Translations under genes and position numbers: made by a program
Part shown: piece after piece, positions 36,346 to 46,358 of the stretch
Position numbering within the stretch: the stretch's first letter is position 1
Layout: the number at the start of each line of letters is the position of its first letter
The notes under the pieces: generated by a model
The model's input: only the letters and a program-made list of their open reading frames with translations
The model's database searches: none
Told to the model about the DNA's origin: nothing
Assembly (NCBI GenBank): GCA_940671915.1
Contig: CALNVZ010003426.1
Coordinates: 15,341,525 to 15,405,524, forward strand
Length of the DNA: 64,000 bases
Origin: Paracentrotus lividus
Lineage: Eukaryota; Echinodermata; Echinoidea; Camarodonta; Echinidae
Reading direction: 5' to 3'

Positions 36346-36475
36346 TATAGAACCTGGCATAAACCTGAAGGAGAGAAATCAACTTTAGGTGTAAATGCAA
36401 AGGATCACGATGCAGCTTTTTAAATATAAATTTCAACAAAGGGTGAAACTGACCGGAAATATGTAATATTATAGA

Positions 36476-36569
36476 TATAGTGACTGCCATGAGGTGCAAT
36501 AGTTGTTTCTAAAGCTCGAGGGGGCCTTTAGAAACAACTATGCCCCGAATATTAAGGCAGTCACTATAT
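36476..36569. repeat. 94-bp palindrome with ATAGTGACTGCC ends
   Basis: Left ATAGTGACTGCC, then AATAGTTGTTTCTAAAG; right CTTTAGAAACAACTAT, then GGCAGTCACTAT. The two arms nearly touch, so this would form a long hairpin. It may itself be a small MITE nested in the TIR element. Confidence 0.7.
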
Positions 36570-36595
36570 ATTTTATATACCGAAGAAAAACTCAC

Positions 36596-36819
36596 CATTT
36601 TTTTGCCTAGCACCAGCGTAGAACCTCTGCAGAACATTATCCAGCTCCGAATTTGGCAGTTCGCTATTTCATGTAGACTTCTCTAAGTTAGGTATTCTTC
36701 GAAACATTCACGGCAAATTTCACGGAATTTTTAGTGTTCTTACTATCTGCTGCATGAATTAAATCACGCAATTGATCTTCATCCAAAAGTTCGAATCGCG
36801 GAACGCTGTCCTGTGCCAT
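36596..36819 (-). pseudogene. Fragment of a Crypton/KIAA1958-like tyrosine-recombinase family protein
   Basis: From ATG at 36,819 the minus strand reads MAQDSVPRFELLDEDQL, then DLIHAADSKNTKNSVKFAV. In another frame it ends NSELDNVLQRFYAGARQKN at a good donor ATG|GTGAGT. The two parts belong together: an N-terminal helical region with DSKNTK followed by an ELDxxLxRFY-ARxKNG motif is typical of KIAA1958/QRICH1-like (DUF3504) proteins, related to Crypton transposases. The frame is broken by at least two small losses near 36,710 and 36,680 and by an in-frame TGA. The catalytic recombinase part is absent. Recognition is from remembered family style and needs a profile search. Confidence 0.55.
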
Positions 36820-37190
36820 TGTTGCATTAAATTCACGTAAAAAAGGTAAACAAATCCAAATCGACCGCCTCGAAAGTTTCGTACCGTCTGAGCTGCGCAA
36901 TCGTCCGTAGCAACCTAATGTTAGCGATCAATTTATTGCATTGCGAATACACGGTGTCTGCGCTCGCACAAATCACGGATCGTAGAAAAATGACTGTTAA
37001 AAACGACTATTGAAAGATGACTATTAAACGCTCAGCCTCCCTGGCCAGGCCTGGCTAAAACTATGACCAGACTTTTGACCAATCAGAGGACAGGATTATT
37101 CAACATTCTTAAACTGAGTTATATAATATTTAATCTATATTTCTGGTCAGTTTCACTCTTTGTTCAATTGTTTCTAATGAGTGTACATAC

Positions 37191-37289
37191 CTGGAGTCAT
37201 GTGGATGAATTTGGGGTCAGGGGTCAACGATGATGTAGAGATGAAACCAATCACAAAGTCACTATTCTCCTCCGCCATCTTCACAGTTG
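37191..37289 (-). CDS. UMPS: UMPS exon: barrel strand with VIGFIS and MTPG
   Basis: Encodes TVKMAEENSDFVIGFISTSS then LTPDPKFIHMTP; the split Gly is completed by the next exon to give the MTPG loop conserved in OMP decarboxylases. Acceptor CTATAG|CA joins phase 1 from the previous exon (Ala). Frame is clean over 99 nt. Confidence 0.93.
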
Positions 37290-37609
37290 CTATAGTGATA
37301 TGAGAAGATGAGATAATTCATTATTTTCAGGAAAAGTGGCATCAAAACTGGTTTACAATCTCAATATGCAATCATACAAACAGTTTTGAAGCAAGAAAAG
37401 AAAAACAGAAGTGTAAAATATTCTACAAGAGGGCATGACAACAATACTAAAAAAAATATGACTCAAACAATACAGAATGTGCTCACCACCCCTGGCGTTA
37501 TCTATGTATTCAATGCAGAAATAGACTTTCCAAAGAAAGATGTATACAAGATGAATCCTCGACCGCGCACAGTCGAAATATATGCCTCCGCCATTGCCAA
37601 ATCAGAAAG

Positions 37610-38370
37610 ACATCTTTGACCTTGACATTTTATGTTGCAACCCCAAACCTTACCAGATCATTGCCCTCCCAAATTTTGACCTCGTAACAATTGACCTTTG
37701 ACCTAGGTACTCCATATTCTAATCATAACATCTTCTTATGGCGACATACTACCCTTAAGATTACAGTTTACATCTCAATCAATTGGTTCTTGAGATATCG
37801 TGATAATGATCTCATTTCACTGAATTTCACAATTTGACCTCTTTAACCTTTGACCTACATAAACCATAATTTAACCAGATCATCTTCATTTGGTGATACA
37901 TACTACTCATAAGTTTGGAGCTCATTATCATATTTCATTTGGTTCTTGAGATATCGTGATAATGAATTCAATACAAGGAGTTTCACAATTTGACATCTGT
38001 CACCCTTGACCTTTGTTCTACATATACTTGAAAAATCTAATGAGATCGTCTACATGTGGTGATACATATTATCCCTAAAGTTTGAAGCTCATATCTCTAC
38101 TGGTTCTCAAGATATCGCAATAACTAACTCAATACATGGGATTTCACTATTTGACCTCTGTGACCCTTGACCATTGACCTACATGCTCCAAAATCAAATC
38201 AGATCGTCTTCCTATGGTGATACGTACTATCCTCAAGTTTGAAGTTGATATCTCAAGCGGTTCTTGGGATATTACGATAACGAGCAAATGGGACATACGG
38301 ACGTACGGACGGATGGACAATCCGAAAACATGATGCCTCCGGCACCACCTTCGGTGGCGGAGGCATAAAA
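37610..38370 (-). repeat. Array of about 155-165 bp units ending in a GC-rich hairpin
   Basis: Four units each contain TTGACC-TTGACCTA, a GGTGATACATACTA-like word and TTGAGATATCGTGATAATGA. The array ends at ACATACGGACGTACGGACGG and then a hairpin, CCTCCGGCACCACC facing GGTGGCGGAGG, followed by an A-run. A fixed hairpin plus A-run end looks like the terminus of a specific dispersed element. It lies in a UMPS intron. Confidence 0.65.
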
Positions 38371-38449
38371 AAAAAAAAATCACTTTTTAATCATGTCACA
38401 GTCTCAATTTAGCAATATTCATGACGCACCCCCGCTCCCTTACATTCAA

Positions 38450-38716
38450 ATATGTGACCCATCACATCAAAATTAGACACAAGGCGCCAGAAATTAGTCA
38501 AAGATCCCAACAAAACAATCCATTTTAAAGGCTATCCCCTAATCATTTCTATTCATATTTTTTTACAGATCATACAAGAAACATTGAAAACTCAGAAAAT
38601 CAAGAAATATATCCCCCAAAATAAGACAGTTTTAATAATTTTGTCGATTTCCACGACACTGTGCTTTAATTTGCTTGGCGACTTGTGTCTGATTTCGATG
38701 TGATGCATCACATATG
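38450..38716. mobile_element. TIR element with CATATGTGA / TCACATCAAAATTAGACACAAG ends
   Basis: Left ATATGTGACCCATCACATCA then AAATTAGACACAAG; right CTTGTGTCTGATTTCGATG then TGATGCATCACATATG. The inner GGCGCCAG/TTGGCGAC words roughly mirror. 267 bp, in the intron before the catalytic exon. Confidence 0.65.
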
Positions 38717-38763
38717 TAGAATGCTATTGGTGTGTTCTATTCAACTACATTTTTGACATTCAC

Positions 38764-38978
38764 CTTGTGTATAATCTCCAGTTGCTAGGTTACCACTTGA
38801 GCTCATCTGACCAATCAGGAGGCAGGCACGGTCCTTAGCCCCGCCCACAGCCTTGAGACCACTGATGATGCCTGGTCCTGCTACTGAATGAGCATTGGTA
38901 ATATGAGACCATTCAGATATCTTGTATACGCCAGAAGAATACTGGTGTTGGACTGTGTTCCCGATGTCAGCAAATTTC
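38764..38978 (-). CDS. UMPS: UMPS exon: catalytic KFADIG core of OMP decarboxylase
   Basis: 71 full codons. It opens with the split Arg and KFADIGNTV, which with the preceding FED forms the DxKxxD catalytic signature (Asp, Lys and Asp that hold and decarboxylate OMP). Further on are [18 protein letters not shown] and [20 protein letters not shown], the latter the mobile loop region over the pyrimidine. Acceptor ACTATAG|G and donor ACAAG|GTGAAT keep phase. Intact, so this half of the enzyme is expected to be active. Confidence 0.95.
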
Positions 38979-39626
38979 CTATAGTGCAGAGTCAATGTAG
39001 AAATGTTTAATTCAACTTTGAAGTAGTAAATGTAGATTGCTTATAGGTAATCAAATTAAGCAGACTAAACATCTTTTAGACCAACAAAGCAATACATTTT
39101 GGAAGAAGCTTAAATATCACATAGATTGAAGAAAAAAAAAATTCAACATTTAACATCATGTCATTTTCCAGTGGATGTCAAAATAACTCTTCCTCTTACT
39201 TTTTTAGGCTTCAAAACCTCATTTTTTTTTTTTTAATATTATTATACAAACATTTAGTTTTGCTTACCTACAATTAATGTACAGTTTATATTTTTAATAC
39301 AAGTCAGAATTCTTGCACTTGCTGACAAGGTTTACAAGCTGACTACCTCAGCATGGTAACACATAGTTATGAGCTAAAAAAAACTGGCCCTAGTATGCAT
39401 CCATGAGGTATTCACCTTCTTCAAAACAAAAGAAAGTTATGACTCCGGGACAGGTAAATTTGTAACACTCTAGTACTAAGGGATAAAGTGGATAACAACC
39501 TAGCCAAGGAAAGATCAAGCTGGATGAAGCTGATCGCCTCTTGCGTCGGGTACTAGGGAGCCTCAGAGTCTTTGTAATTAAAGAATAAAAAGAGAAGGCC
39601 CCATTATACAACCCTGTGGTACTCAC

Positions 39627-39760
39627 CTGTCTTCAAAGATGAGGAAGTTATGCTTCTGTGCAAGGTCCTGGAGTGATTGAACAAAGGTTGAACTGAAGTC
39701 TTCTAGGATGTCAACATGGGTCTTTAGAATGCAGATGTATGGGCCTACCTGATCAGCCAA
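39627..39760 (-). CDS. UMPS: UMPS exon: KTHVD lysine and LIFED
   Basis: 44 codons plus two bases. [18 protein letters not shown] holds the substrate-binding lysine of OMP decarboxylase and HNFLIFED leads to the catalytic signature in the next exon. Acceptor TTTTTCAG|TTG, donor GACAG|GTGAGT. Parts of this exon with its acceptor are repeated in the intron just upstream (39,841-40,460). Confidence 0.95.
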
Positions 39761-39840
39761 CTGAAAAAGACCCAAAAAAATTATTTTATTGTTCCAAAAT
39801 CATGTCAAGGAATATCTCATGCCACATTTTAAAGTGCATG

Positions 39841-40281
39841 GGTCTTTATAATGCAGATATATGGGCCAACCTGGTCAGCCAACTGAAGAATACAGGATTT
39901 TAAAAACGAACTTTTGCTACATGATTGTTCCACAACAATGTCAATCAATCTGGTTTATATGTCATCTGTCATTTAATTTACATTTTCTGATGCCTGTTAT
40001 GTCTTATAAACCTACATGTATCTCTTCTTTATCATCATTATCATAATCATTATCAATCATCATCAAAATCACTAAAATCATGATCAATGATACATGGGTC
40101 TTTAGAATGCAAAATATATGGGCCCACCTGGTCAGCCAACTGAATAAAACAGGATTTAAAGATGTACATATTCTTCATGATTGTTCCACGACAATGTAAA
40201 TCAATCTGGTTTATCTGTCATCTGTCATTTAATATACATTTCCTGATGCCAATTATATCCTATAGGCATATCTCATCTTCT

Positions 40282-40334
<53 letters not shown>

Positions 40335-40460
40335 CATCATTATCGATCATTATAATCATGAACCCCGTTTAGAATGCAGATGTATGTTTAAAACTGTACA
40401 TTTTCCTCATCCTTGATCCAAAATAATGTGAAGCAAACTTTATGCCAGGCTTAAACATGA
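39841..40460 (-). pseudogene. Decayed partial copies of the UMPS KTHVD exon in its intron
   Basis: At 39,841-39,888 the minus strand reads acceptor-like CAG then [16 protein letters not shown]. At 40,087-40,143 it reads LADQVGPYI and then shifts frame. A shorter piece (AGAATGCAGATGTATG on the + strand) is at about 40,367-40,386. Each copy is followed by related intron sequence (TTGTTCCACAACAATGT-like, ATCTGTCATTTAAT). No donor follows the copies, so they could not serve as full exons. They look like a local tandem duplication of about 250 bp. Confidence 0.75.
40281..40333 (+). repeat. (ATC)n microsatellite
   Basis: TCATCA trinucleotide run within the UMPS intron, inside one of the duplicated units. 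Confidence 0.9.
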
Positions 40461-40696
40461 CCATTTTTTAACTCCATTATCCATTAAAAAAATCACAATT
40501 AGAGTGAATATAAAGAAGAAAACAAATATGTCACCACTCAGTAAATTGTGTGAAATATAAAGCATGACACTTCAGCCTTCCATAAATAAATGGACTAAGT
40601 TAAATTATTTTTAACTTACCGAGAATACAGGACAGAGTTTGAGGCAAAAAGAATAAAAAGAAGATTCATTAACTTTTATGACAAAACAAAGTTTAC

Positions 40697-40831
40697 CTCC
40701 AAAAGTTGACTTGATGTGGTTACATCAACAGAAAATGCAAGGTTGGTCTGTTTGGTCTCCATGATGCCAAACAGTTGCTTAGCAACACGATGCTCACAGA
40801 GCTCCGCCCTATCCTTGTATCCCAGATGTTC
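40697..40831 (-). CDS. UMPS: UMPS exon: linker to start of OMP decarboxylase domain
   Basis: 45 codons, phase 0 at both ends. EHLGYKDRAELCEHRVAKQL matches the YxxRAxL...VAxxLxxxM start of the decarboxylase domain, and TKQTNLAFSVDVTTS is the first barrel strand, ending in the substrate Asp (SVDV, where animals have SADV). Acceptor CCTTCAG|GAA, donor GGAG|GTAAAC. Confidence 0.94.
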
Positions 40832-40934
40832 CTGAAGGGGGTAGACATTTGTAATTTTTTTTAAAAGCAATTCAGTATAAGTATCTAATTTTGGGATAAT
40901 TGAAATGTCACTATAAAAATACCTGGAATAATGG

Positions 40935-41115
40935 TAAATTGCCAATTGGTCTAAACCCACTTTGACTAATGAAAGTTTGGCCTCAACCCACATGGTCTAA
41001 TTCCATTTTGTCTACAACCAGTTTGTCTAATTACCTTTTGGTCTAATTGTCACTTCGCCTATTTACCACTCCGTCTAATTCTCATTTCTTCTAATTTTCA
41101 ATTGGCCTAACACCA
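40935..41115 (+). repeat. Degenerate TTTGTCTAATTNCCA minisatellite
   Basis: About ten degenerate units of 14-17 bp such as TTTGTCTAATTACC, TTTGGTCTAATTGTC and TCCGTCTAATTCTC in one orientation, fading at both ends. Confidence 0.65.
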
Positions 41116-41150
41116 CTTGATACACTCCTGTAACAGACTGGAAATATACT

Positions 41151-42544
41151 ACAAATGGGTCAAAGCCAAAATTATTGTTCACTTAGGTCAAATTTTCAAA
41201 TTGGTAGTCATATCTAGAATTACATATAATATGAAAGCTGAGATTCCACAGATTTTGGAAATGTATATGTCCAATATATAACATTGCCGATTTTGTTGTA
41301 AAAAGCATTTGAATGTGGAAATAGCGCCCTCTCTGCGCGACGGGACAGAAAATTTATATTTTATCAATTTACATTAAAACCTAAAAAGTTAAGACAATAT
41401 CAAGTTTTATTATGGAATTACCCTATTGCAAGCTTTACATTCCTGAAAAAAAAATCAAAATCATTTTGTATTACGGGTCAAAATTCACATTATTAGGGCA
41501 AAAAATTGTGTTTTTTTCAGGTTTTTTGTACTTCGACACATAATTGTTATTTTTCTTCTATGAAAAACACAAGATGGGTTACCCATGTTCTAGAATGTAT
41601 CACTTTATAAGTGGGGCTTCACATCCTCGCCACTAAATGAAAGGATACTCACTCATAAGAAAAATATGACGTTTCAATGTTTTCCGTCCCGTCCCGCTTT
41701 CAGGTCTCTACCTTGTCACAACACAGATATTTATGTATGGGACTGTAATATCATTTTTTGCATTTAAGCCAATTTTGAGAGGGCTAGAAAACAAACAAAT
41801 ACTAAATGTAAACAACCAAATTGTTATTATCATGTAAAATAGTATCTTGGGATTCAGATTTCAAAATATTGGCACAAGGTCGCAGGATACAGAAGTGCAA
41901 ATTCAAGGTCAAAATAAAGGTCAAAAGGTCATAACACGTTATAGTGCCGCTACATTAAAATAACAACTGTTTCAGAAAGTCTATTTAATTCCTTTCCAAT
42001 GATACCATTTGTACTTAATTCGGATCATTAGTTCTATTCGCTATGGTGATTTGAAAATTTGTAGTAAAAAAGTTCATTTTTTTCCCTTCCCTCAGTTCCC
42101 ATTCATTTTGTACATGGAACATATTTTCCGTCCCGTCACGCGACGGGACGGAATTGACATGCCTTGGGAAAACGTTGATAAATCGTAATTTATAAGATTT
42201 CATTGCTAGCTCTTTTTTACTAGCAATCTATGGGACAGTACCAAACAGACAACACCTGACATGGTCAGCCTTGCTTATTAACTTTGATAGAATTCTTGTT
42301 TGAATCTTCTTTTAAAAAAACAGTGACATTTTCATTCCGTCCCGTCGCGCGACCATAATTCGAGGTTGCCATGAAAACGAAACATATTCAAAAAAATTTT
42401 TTTTGCAGATTGATACTTTCAAGTAAGCTTGACATAATAGTGAGGGTAAATGACAGCTAAAATATTTATTTTTCTTTTCGTGAGCATAAAACTCTGTGAA
42501 ATTCCGTCCCGTCGCGCTCCCTTATTTTTGGCTTTGACCCAAAT
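41151..42544. mobile_element. Inverted-repeat element with CCGTCCCGTCGCGC motifs
   Basis: The left AAATGGGTCAAAGCCAAAA faces TTTTTGGCTTTGACCCAAAT on the right. Internally GACGGGAC or its complement occurs at about 41,338, 41,685, 42,128, 42,143, 42,336 and 42,504, four of them next to GCGCG. An almost perfect palindrome of this motif is at 42,126-42,153. AT-rich otherwise, no coding frame. Confidence 0.6.
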
Positions 42545-42546
42545 AG

Positions 42547-44035
42547 AGGTGGGCTAAATGGGTCATGTTTCAGAACCAAGTTTGTGTATCTTATTTGAAG
42601 CAGCTCGTTGTCCTGATCGATATGCCACCAATTTTAAGAAAATCGGGTGAAAATTGCGACAGTGCGGGCCAAAAAACGATTTTGAGGGGTGTGGCCAAAA
42701 TATGCTGAGTCATCGTTTTTCAAAAATTGAAAAAGCTGTAATTTTTTTATTAAAAGGGCTATAAAGATGATTCTGGTGTCTATTTATATGTTTATCAGCC
42801 TGATAAATCCTATGCAGTGTCAAAATTGCAAATAGTTGTGAAGAAAGTACTGAAAAAGGGAGATTATAGTTTTAACCCTTTAATTACCGGTAGGGTCTCT
42901 GAGGGCACCCCTAGACAAATTGTGTAGCTCAATCAAACCGCCGCGTTTTCGGTAATGTTTTTTTTCATGTCTCTTTTTGTTACATTCTTACAAATCTTTT
43001 GACACTAAGTTTATTGAAATCGGACTTTCCACGGGAGAGTTACTTGACTTTTCGTGGTCAAAGGTCAAACCGAAATTTGAGATTTTTGTCATTTTGTGTA
43101 CAAAACCAATGGCAAAGTCAGGTTTCCTATTTTACTCTATAAAATCACAGGTAAATCATTCTTTAGACTGTTTTTATTGTACATTGAGGTTGAAACTAAA
43201 TCAAAATGAAGCCTGAAGTATTAAAATTCCTAAAACAATTAAAAACATAGATATATTACATGTAAGAATAAAAAACATAGAATACATAAGAAATTCATAA
43301 ACAATGAAATACATAGGAATTACTATAGATGTAGACCTTCTGATACTTCAAATATTATCTGGATCAATTTAAATTCTAAGTGAATACTACAACCAGTCTA
43401 AAGAATGATTTACTTGTGATTTATAGAGTAAAATAAGAAACCTGACCTTCCCATTGGTTTGTACACAAAATGTCAAAAATCTCAAATTTTGGTTTGACCT
43501 TTGGCAACGAAAGGTCAAGTAATTCTGTCATTGAATGTCCGATTTCAATAAACTTGGTGTCAAATTATCCATAAGACTGGACGGAAAAGAGACATGAAAC
43601 GACATTACTGAAAATGTGGCGGTTTTGAATGGGCAACGCAATTTGTCTAGGGTACCCTCAGAGACCCTACTGGTAATTAAAGGGTTAAAACTATAATTCC
43701 CTTTTTTTGTATTTTCTTCACCACTATTTGCAATTTTGACACTGCCATTGGATTTATCAGGCTAATAAACATATAAATAGACACCAGAATCGTCTTTATA
43801 GCCCCTTTAATAAAAGAATTACAGCTTTTTCAATTTTTGAAAAACGATGACTCAGCATATTTTGGCCACGCCCCTCAAAATCGTTTTTTGGCCCGCACTG
43901 TCGCAATTTTCACCCGATTTTCTTAAAATTGGTGGCATATCGATTCAGGACAACGAGCTGCTTCAAATAAGATAGCACAAACTTGGTTCTGAAACATGAC
44001 CCTTTTTTTACCCCCCTATAGCCCACCTCTACTAC
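42547..44035. repeat. 1.5-kb palindrome (foldback) with 630-bp arms
   Basis: From AGGTGGGCTAAATGGG to about 43,177 the sequence is repeated in inverted order from about 43,393 to 44,035, with scattered substitutions and small indels. The unmatched centre is about 215 bp. The inner part carries its own TTAA-bounded element. No transposase frame is visible in either arm. Confidence 0.8.
42876..43684. mobile_element. piggyBac-like element at the centre of the palindrome
   Basis: TTAA-CCCTTTAATTACCGG on the left and CTGGTAATTAAAGGG-TTAA on the right, with AGGGTCTCTGAGGG just inside both ends. TTAA and CCC/GGG are the piggyBac signature. 809 bp and non-coding. Confidence 0.65.
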
Positions 44036-44818
44036 AAAGGCGCTATATAAATATTCAGTATATTCTCATCCATCATTCGTTATAATCAACTTCACATTCA
44101 ATAATAAATCACAATATTGAACTCAATATTCGGGGGCTAGCCTGCCAGATAGATACGTCGTACCGCAACGAAATACAATTATTAAATTCATTACTAAATA
44201 TTCATGTAATAAAATGCGTTGAATTTTGTAGTGTAGTAAGTGTAGTAAAATGATCTGGGGAAAACAGTATTTTTGCATGAAACCAGCAACATTTTGAAAA
44301 AAGGACAGTAAAAAATACTGCAAAAAAGGAAAAGATCACTTGGCATCTTTGTTAGTGTCGTGCCAAAGTTCAAAACTAGCAAACATCACGTCATCTGTCA
44401 AGTTTTATTGGTCTATTGGTTTATTCTACCTGACTGCTAAGGAAGCACTTAATGCTTATAAGTATGCAACCAGGGGCCTATGGCATAAAGTCCTATCCCA
44501 GGGACTTGGTATTAGGGATTTATGCCTTACCAAAGGGCACTAGCACATTATAGTTTGCCGGCAAAAACCCATGTTGTTCGCTTACTAGGGTCTGAAGTTA
44601 AGAACTAGATTCACTCGTGTACTATAGCTTCTCCCTTTGACACAGACAGTGAGTTTGGAGGCTAGCCTCCACTCTAGACTGAAATTTGTTTGAGTGTCGA
44701 AGTGAGTCTGTGCTTGCAGACTACTAGCACATCAACTTGGTTTTGAAGTAGGGGTCTCCCTATTACATGGCTCTACCTACTGTGGTATCACGCTCACCCA
44801 AAGCCACAAAGAAAATCA

Positions 44819-44956
44819 GGGGGGCATTTCATCAAAGGATTTGTCGGACGTTTTATCCGACAAATTTGCTGTCAGCCAATCAGATGCAAGCATTTCAGTA
44901 GCTTATAACAGTTGTCAGTGAGAATTAGTGAATCTTTGTTTCATGAAATGCTCCCC
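44819..44956. mobile_element. GGGGGGCATTTCATNAAAGG TIR element (copy 2)
   Basis: Left GGGGCATTTCATCAAAGGAT and right TTTCATGAAATGCTCCCC. Immediately followed by copy 3 in the same orientation. Confidence 0.7.
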
Positions 44957-44957
44957 A

Positions 44958-45094
44958 GGGGGGCATTTCATCAAAGGACTTGTCGGACGTTTTATCCGAC
45001 AAATTTTGCTCTCGCCATCAGAATGTCAAGCATTCAGTAGCTTATAACAGTTTGTCAGATAAAATTTCTGACAAGTCCTTCTGAAAGTGCCCCA
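44958..45094. mobile_element. GGGGGGCATTTCATNAAAGG TIR element (copy 3)
   Basis: Head-to-tail with copy 2 and the same interior (TTTTATCCGACAAATTT), but with scattered one-base differences such as GCTCTCGCCATCAG against GCTGTCAGCCAATCAG. It ends 12 bp from a UMPS splice donor. Confidence 0.65.
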
Positions 45095-45105
45095 GAACCT
45101 CTTAC

Positions 45106-45249
45106 CCTTCTTGGTTTCTTAGGGGCTGGTCAAGAGGCAGACTCAGATCAAGATTCTCCTTAATGAAGAGCTTTACATCCTGTACCACCTTCCTTGTCAT
45201 CTTACCGTGGGAAAGTAACACCTCAAGGACTTGGTGAAGGTCAAATGCA
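45106..45249 (-). CDS. UMPS: UMPS exon: end of OPRT domain and linker
   Basis: Reads AFDLHQVLEVLLSHGKMTRK then VVQDVKLFIKENLDLSLPLD, the C-terminal helices of orotate phosphoribosyltransferase leading into the inter-domain linker. The acceptor CCTTCAG|T joins phase 2 from the previous exon (Ser). The donor GAAGG|GTAAGA leaves two bases while the next exon needs phase 0, so one base is missing at this end, most simply one G of a GGGG run. The linker length then matches human UMPS within two residues, so no extra exon is required. Confidence 0.88.
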
Positions 45250-45555
45250 CTGAAGGGTCAAGGTCAACTAATAAAACGAAAGTTTTTGTAGTCAAATAAG
45301 TACATAATTTAAACATTTATTTACATTTCACACATTTTCCTGCTTGAAAAGGTAAATCCAAATGTATCTTAAATGCTCTGGAAAAGTTAATTTTACCAGA
45401 GACAGTGGAAAATGTGAAAGGCAACAAGGTCACAGGTCAATATTCTTTACACTATTCTCGTAGTCATTTTGATTAGACGTTCTTTTGAAATAGGTAGCCT
45501 CAATTCAGTAACCTTTTTCAGGTATGTACACAAATTGTGGAATCATTCAATAGCC

Positions 45556-46323
45556 ATTTGGGCCATTCCACGGTAACTCGCGTTACAAATAACCGATACC
45601 TTCACGATTAAAGTCTCATCTTTCAAACTGCTAGGATCTACAAGTTACTTTTTGGCACCATATGTAAAGGAGACTAGACTACAAATGGATTAAAAAAGAA
45701 AAATATTTGTCAAGCTCGTTCGATTCTCAGGTCGTTAAACTTCGGTAACTCGCATTACGCAAAAGGACATGGTCCAAAATCATGATGCAGATTAGGGGTG
45801 AATTGTTCCTAAACTATACTATGTTGGCAAAAAATTTCCTATCATAAACAAAACTTAGCATATTTTTAACCTATCAACGCATCAAAGTGAAGAAAAAATG
45901 AACAGGTAAAGTACAGGGATCGTAAATGTCAGTAACTCGCGTCTAGGTAACTCGCGTTCAGTTTGTCCGTCAAGAATATATTTTGAATTTCATAGCTTTT
46001 CTGTGACTTCAGATTGAATTTCATTGTTGATTTAGGTGTGACTTAATATTCTTCAGCTTATCCAGTTGGAAAAATTGCAAAGGAATGATAGTTCTCTGTC
46101 AGAGTCTAAAAAACTTTTAAAATGGCATGTAGTCCCATGTGCTTCAAACTATGTATAGTTCTGATTCTCCTACAAGAATATACAATTTGAAGGTAAACTC
46201 AATAATCTATGTGCCCAATGTAATAATATTTCAGAGAAGTTTAAAGCCCAAAGAACGACCTGAATTTGAGAAAAAAAAGAAGAAAAAACAACAAATGTCC
46301 TCTGACCGTGGAATGGCCCATTT
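45556..46323. mobile_element. TIR element with ATTTGGGCCATTCCACGGT ends
   Basis: Left CATTTGGGCCATTCCACGGT, right GACCGTGGAATGGCCCATTT. The interior repeats GTAACTCGCG four times (45,573; 45,744; 45,932; 45,947). 768 bp, inside a UMPS intron, no coding capacity. Confidence 0.75.
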
Positions 46324-46358
46324 ACATCCCTCCAGATCTAAAGATCATTTCGTTTTAA

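Larger units (their letters stand above)
36436..37166. mobile_element. TIR element carrying a recombinase-like exon
   Basis: Left end AACAAAGGGTGAAACTGACC then GGAAATAT; right end is its complement (ATTTCTGGTCAGTTTCACTC then TTTGTT). 731 bp inside a UMPS intron. It contains an inner palindrome and a minus-strand exon fragment of a Crypton/KIAA1958-like protein. A solo copy of the end (AAACAAAGAGTGAAATTGACC-like) lies at about 47,814-47,845. Confidence 0.55.
40832..45105 (-). other. Large UMPS intron
   Basis: 4.3 kb separating the phosphoribosyltransferase half from the decarboxylase half of the gene. It is filled by a degenerate minisatellite, two long inverted-repeat elements and tandem MITEs, which are listed separately. 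Around 44,040-44,800 there is only a possible SINE end (GGCGCTATATAAATATT) and a short palindrome at about 44,470-44,535. Confidence 0.7.

Noticed and set aside
29255..38200. CRISPR-like array from regularly repeated AGGTCA words
   Set aside because: Eukaryotic context, irregular spacing, repeats degenerate and in inverted arms of an element; no cas genes.
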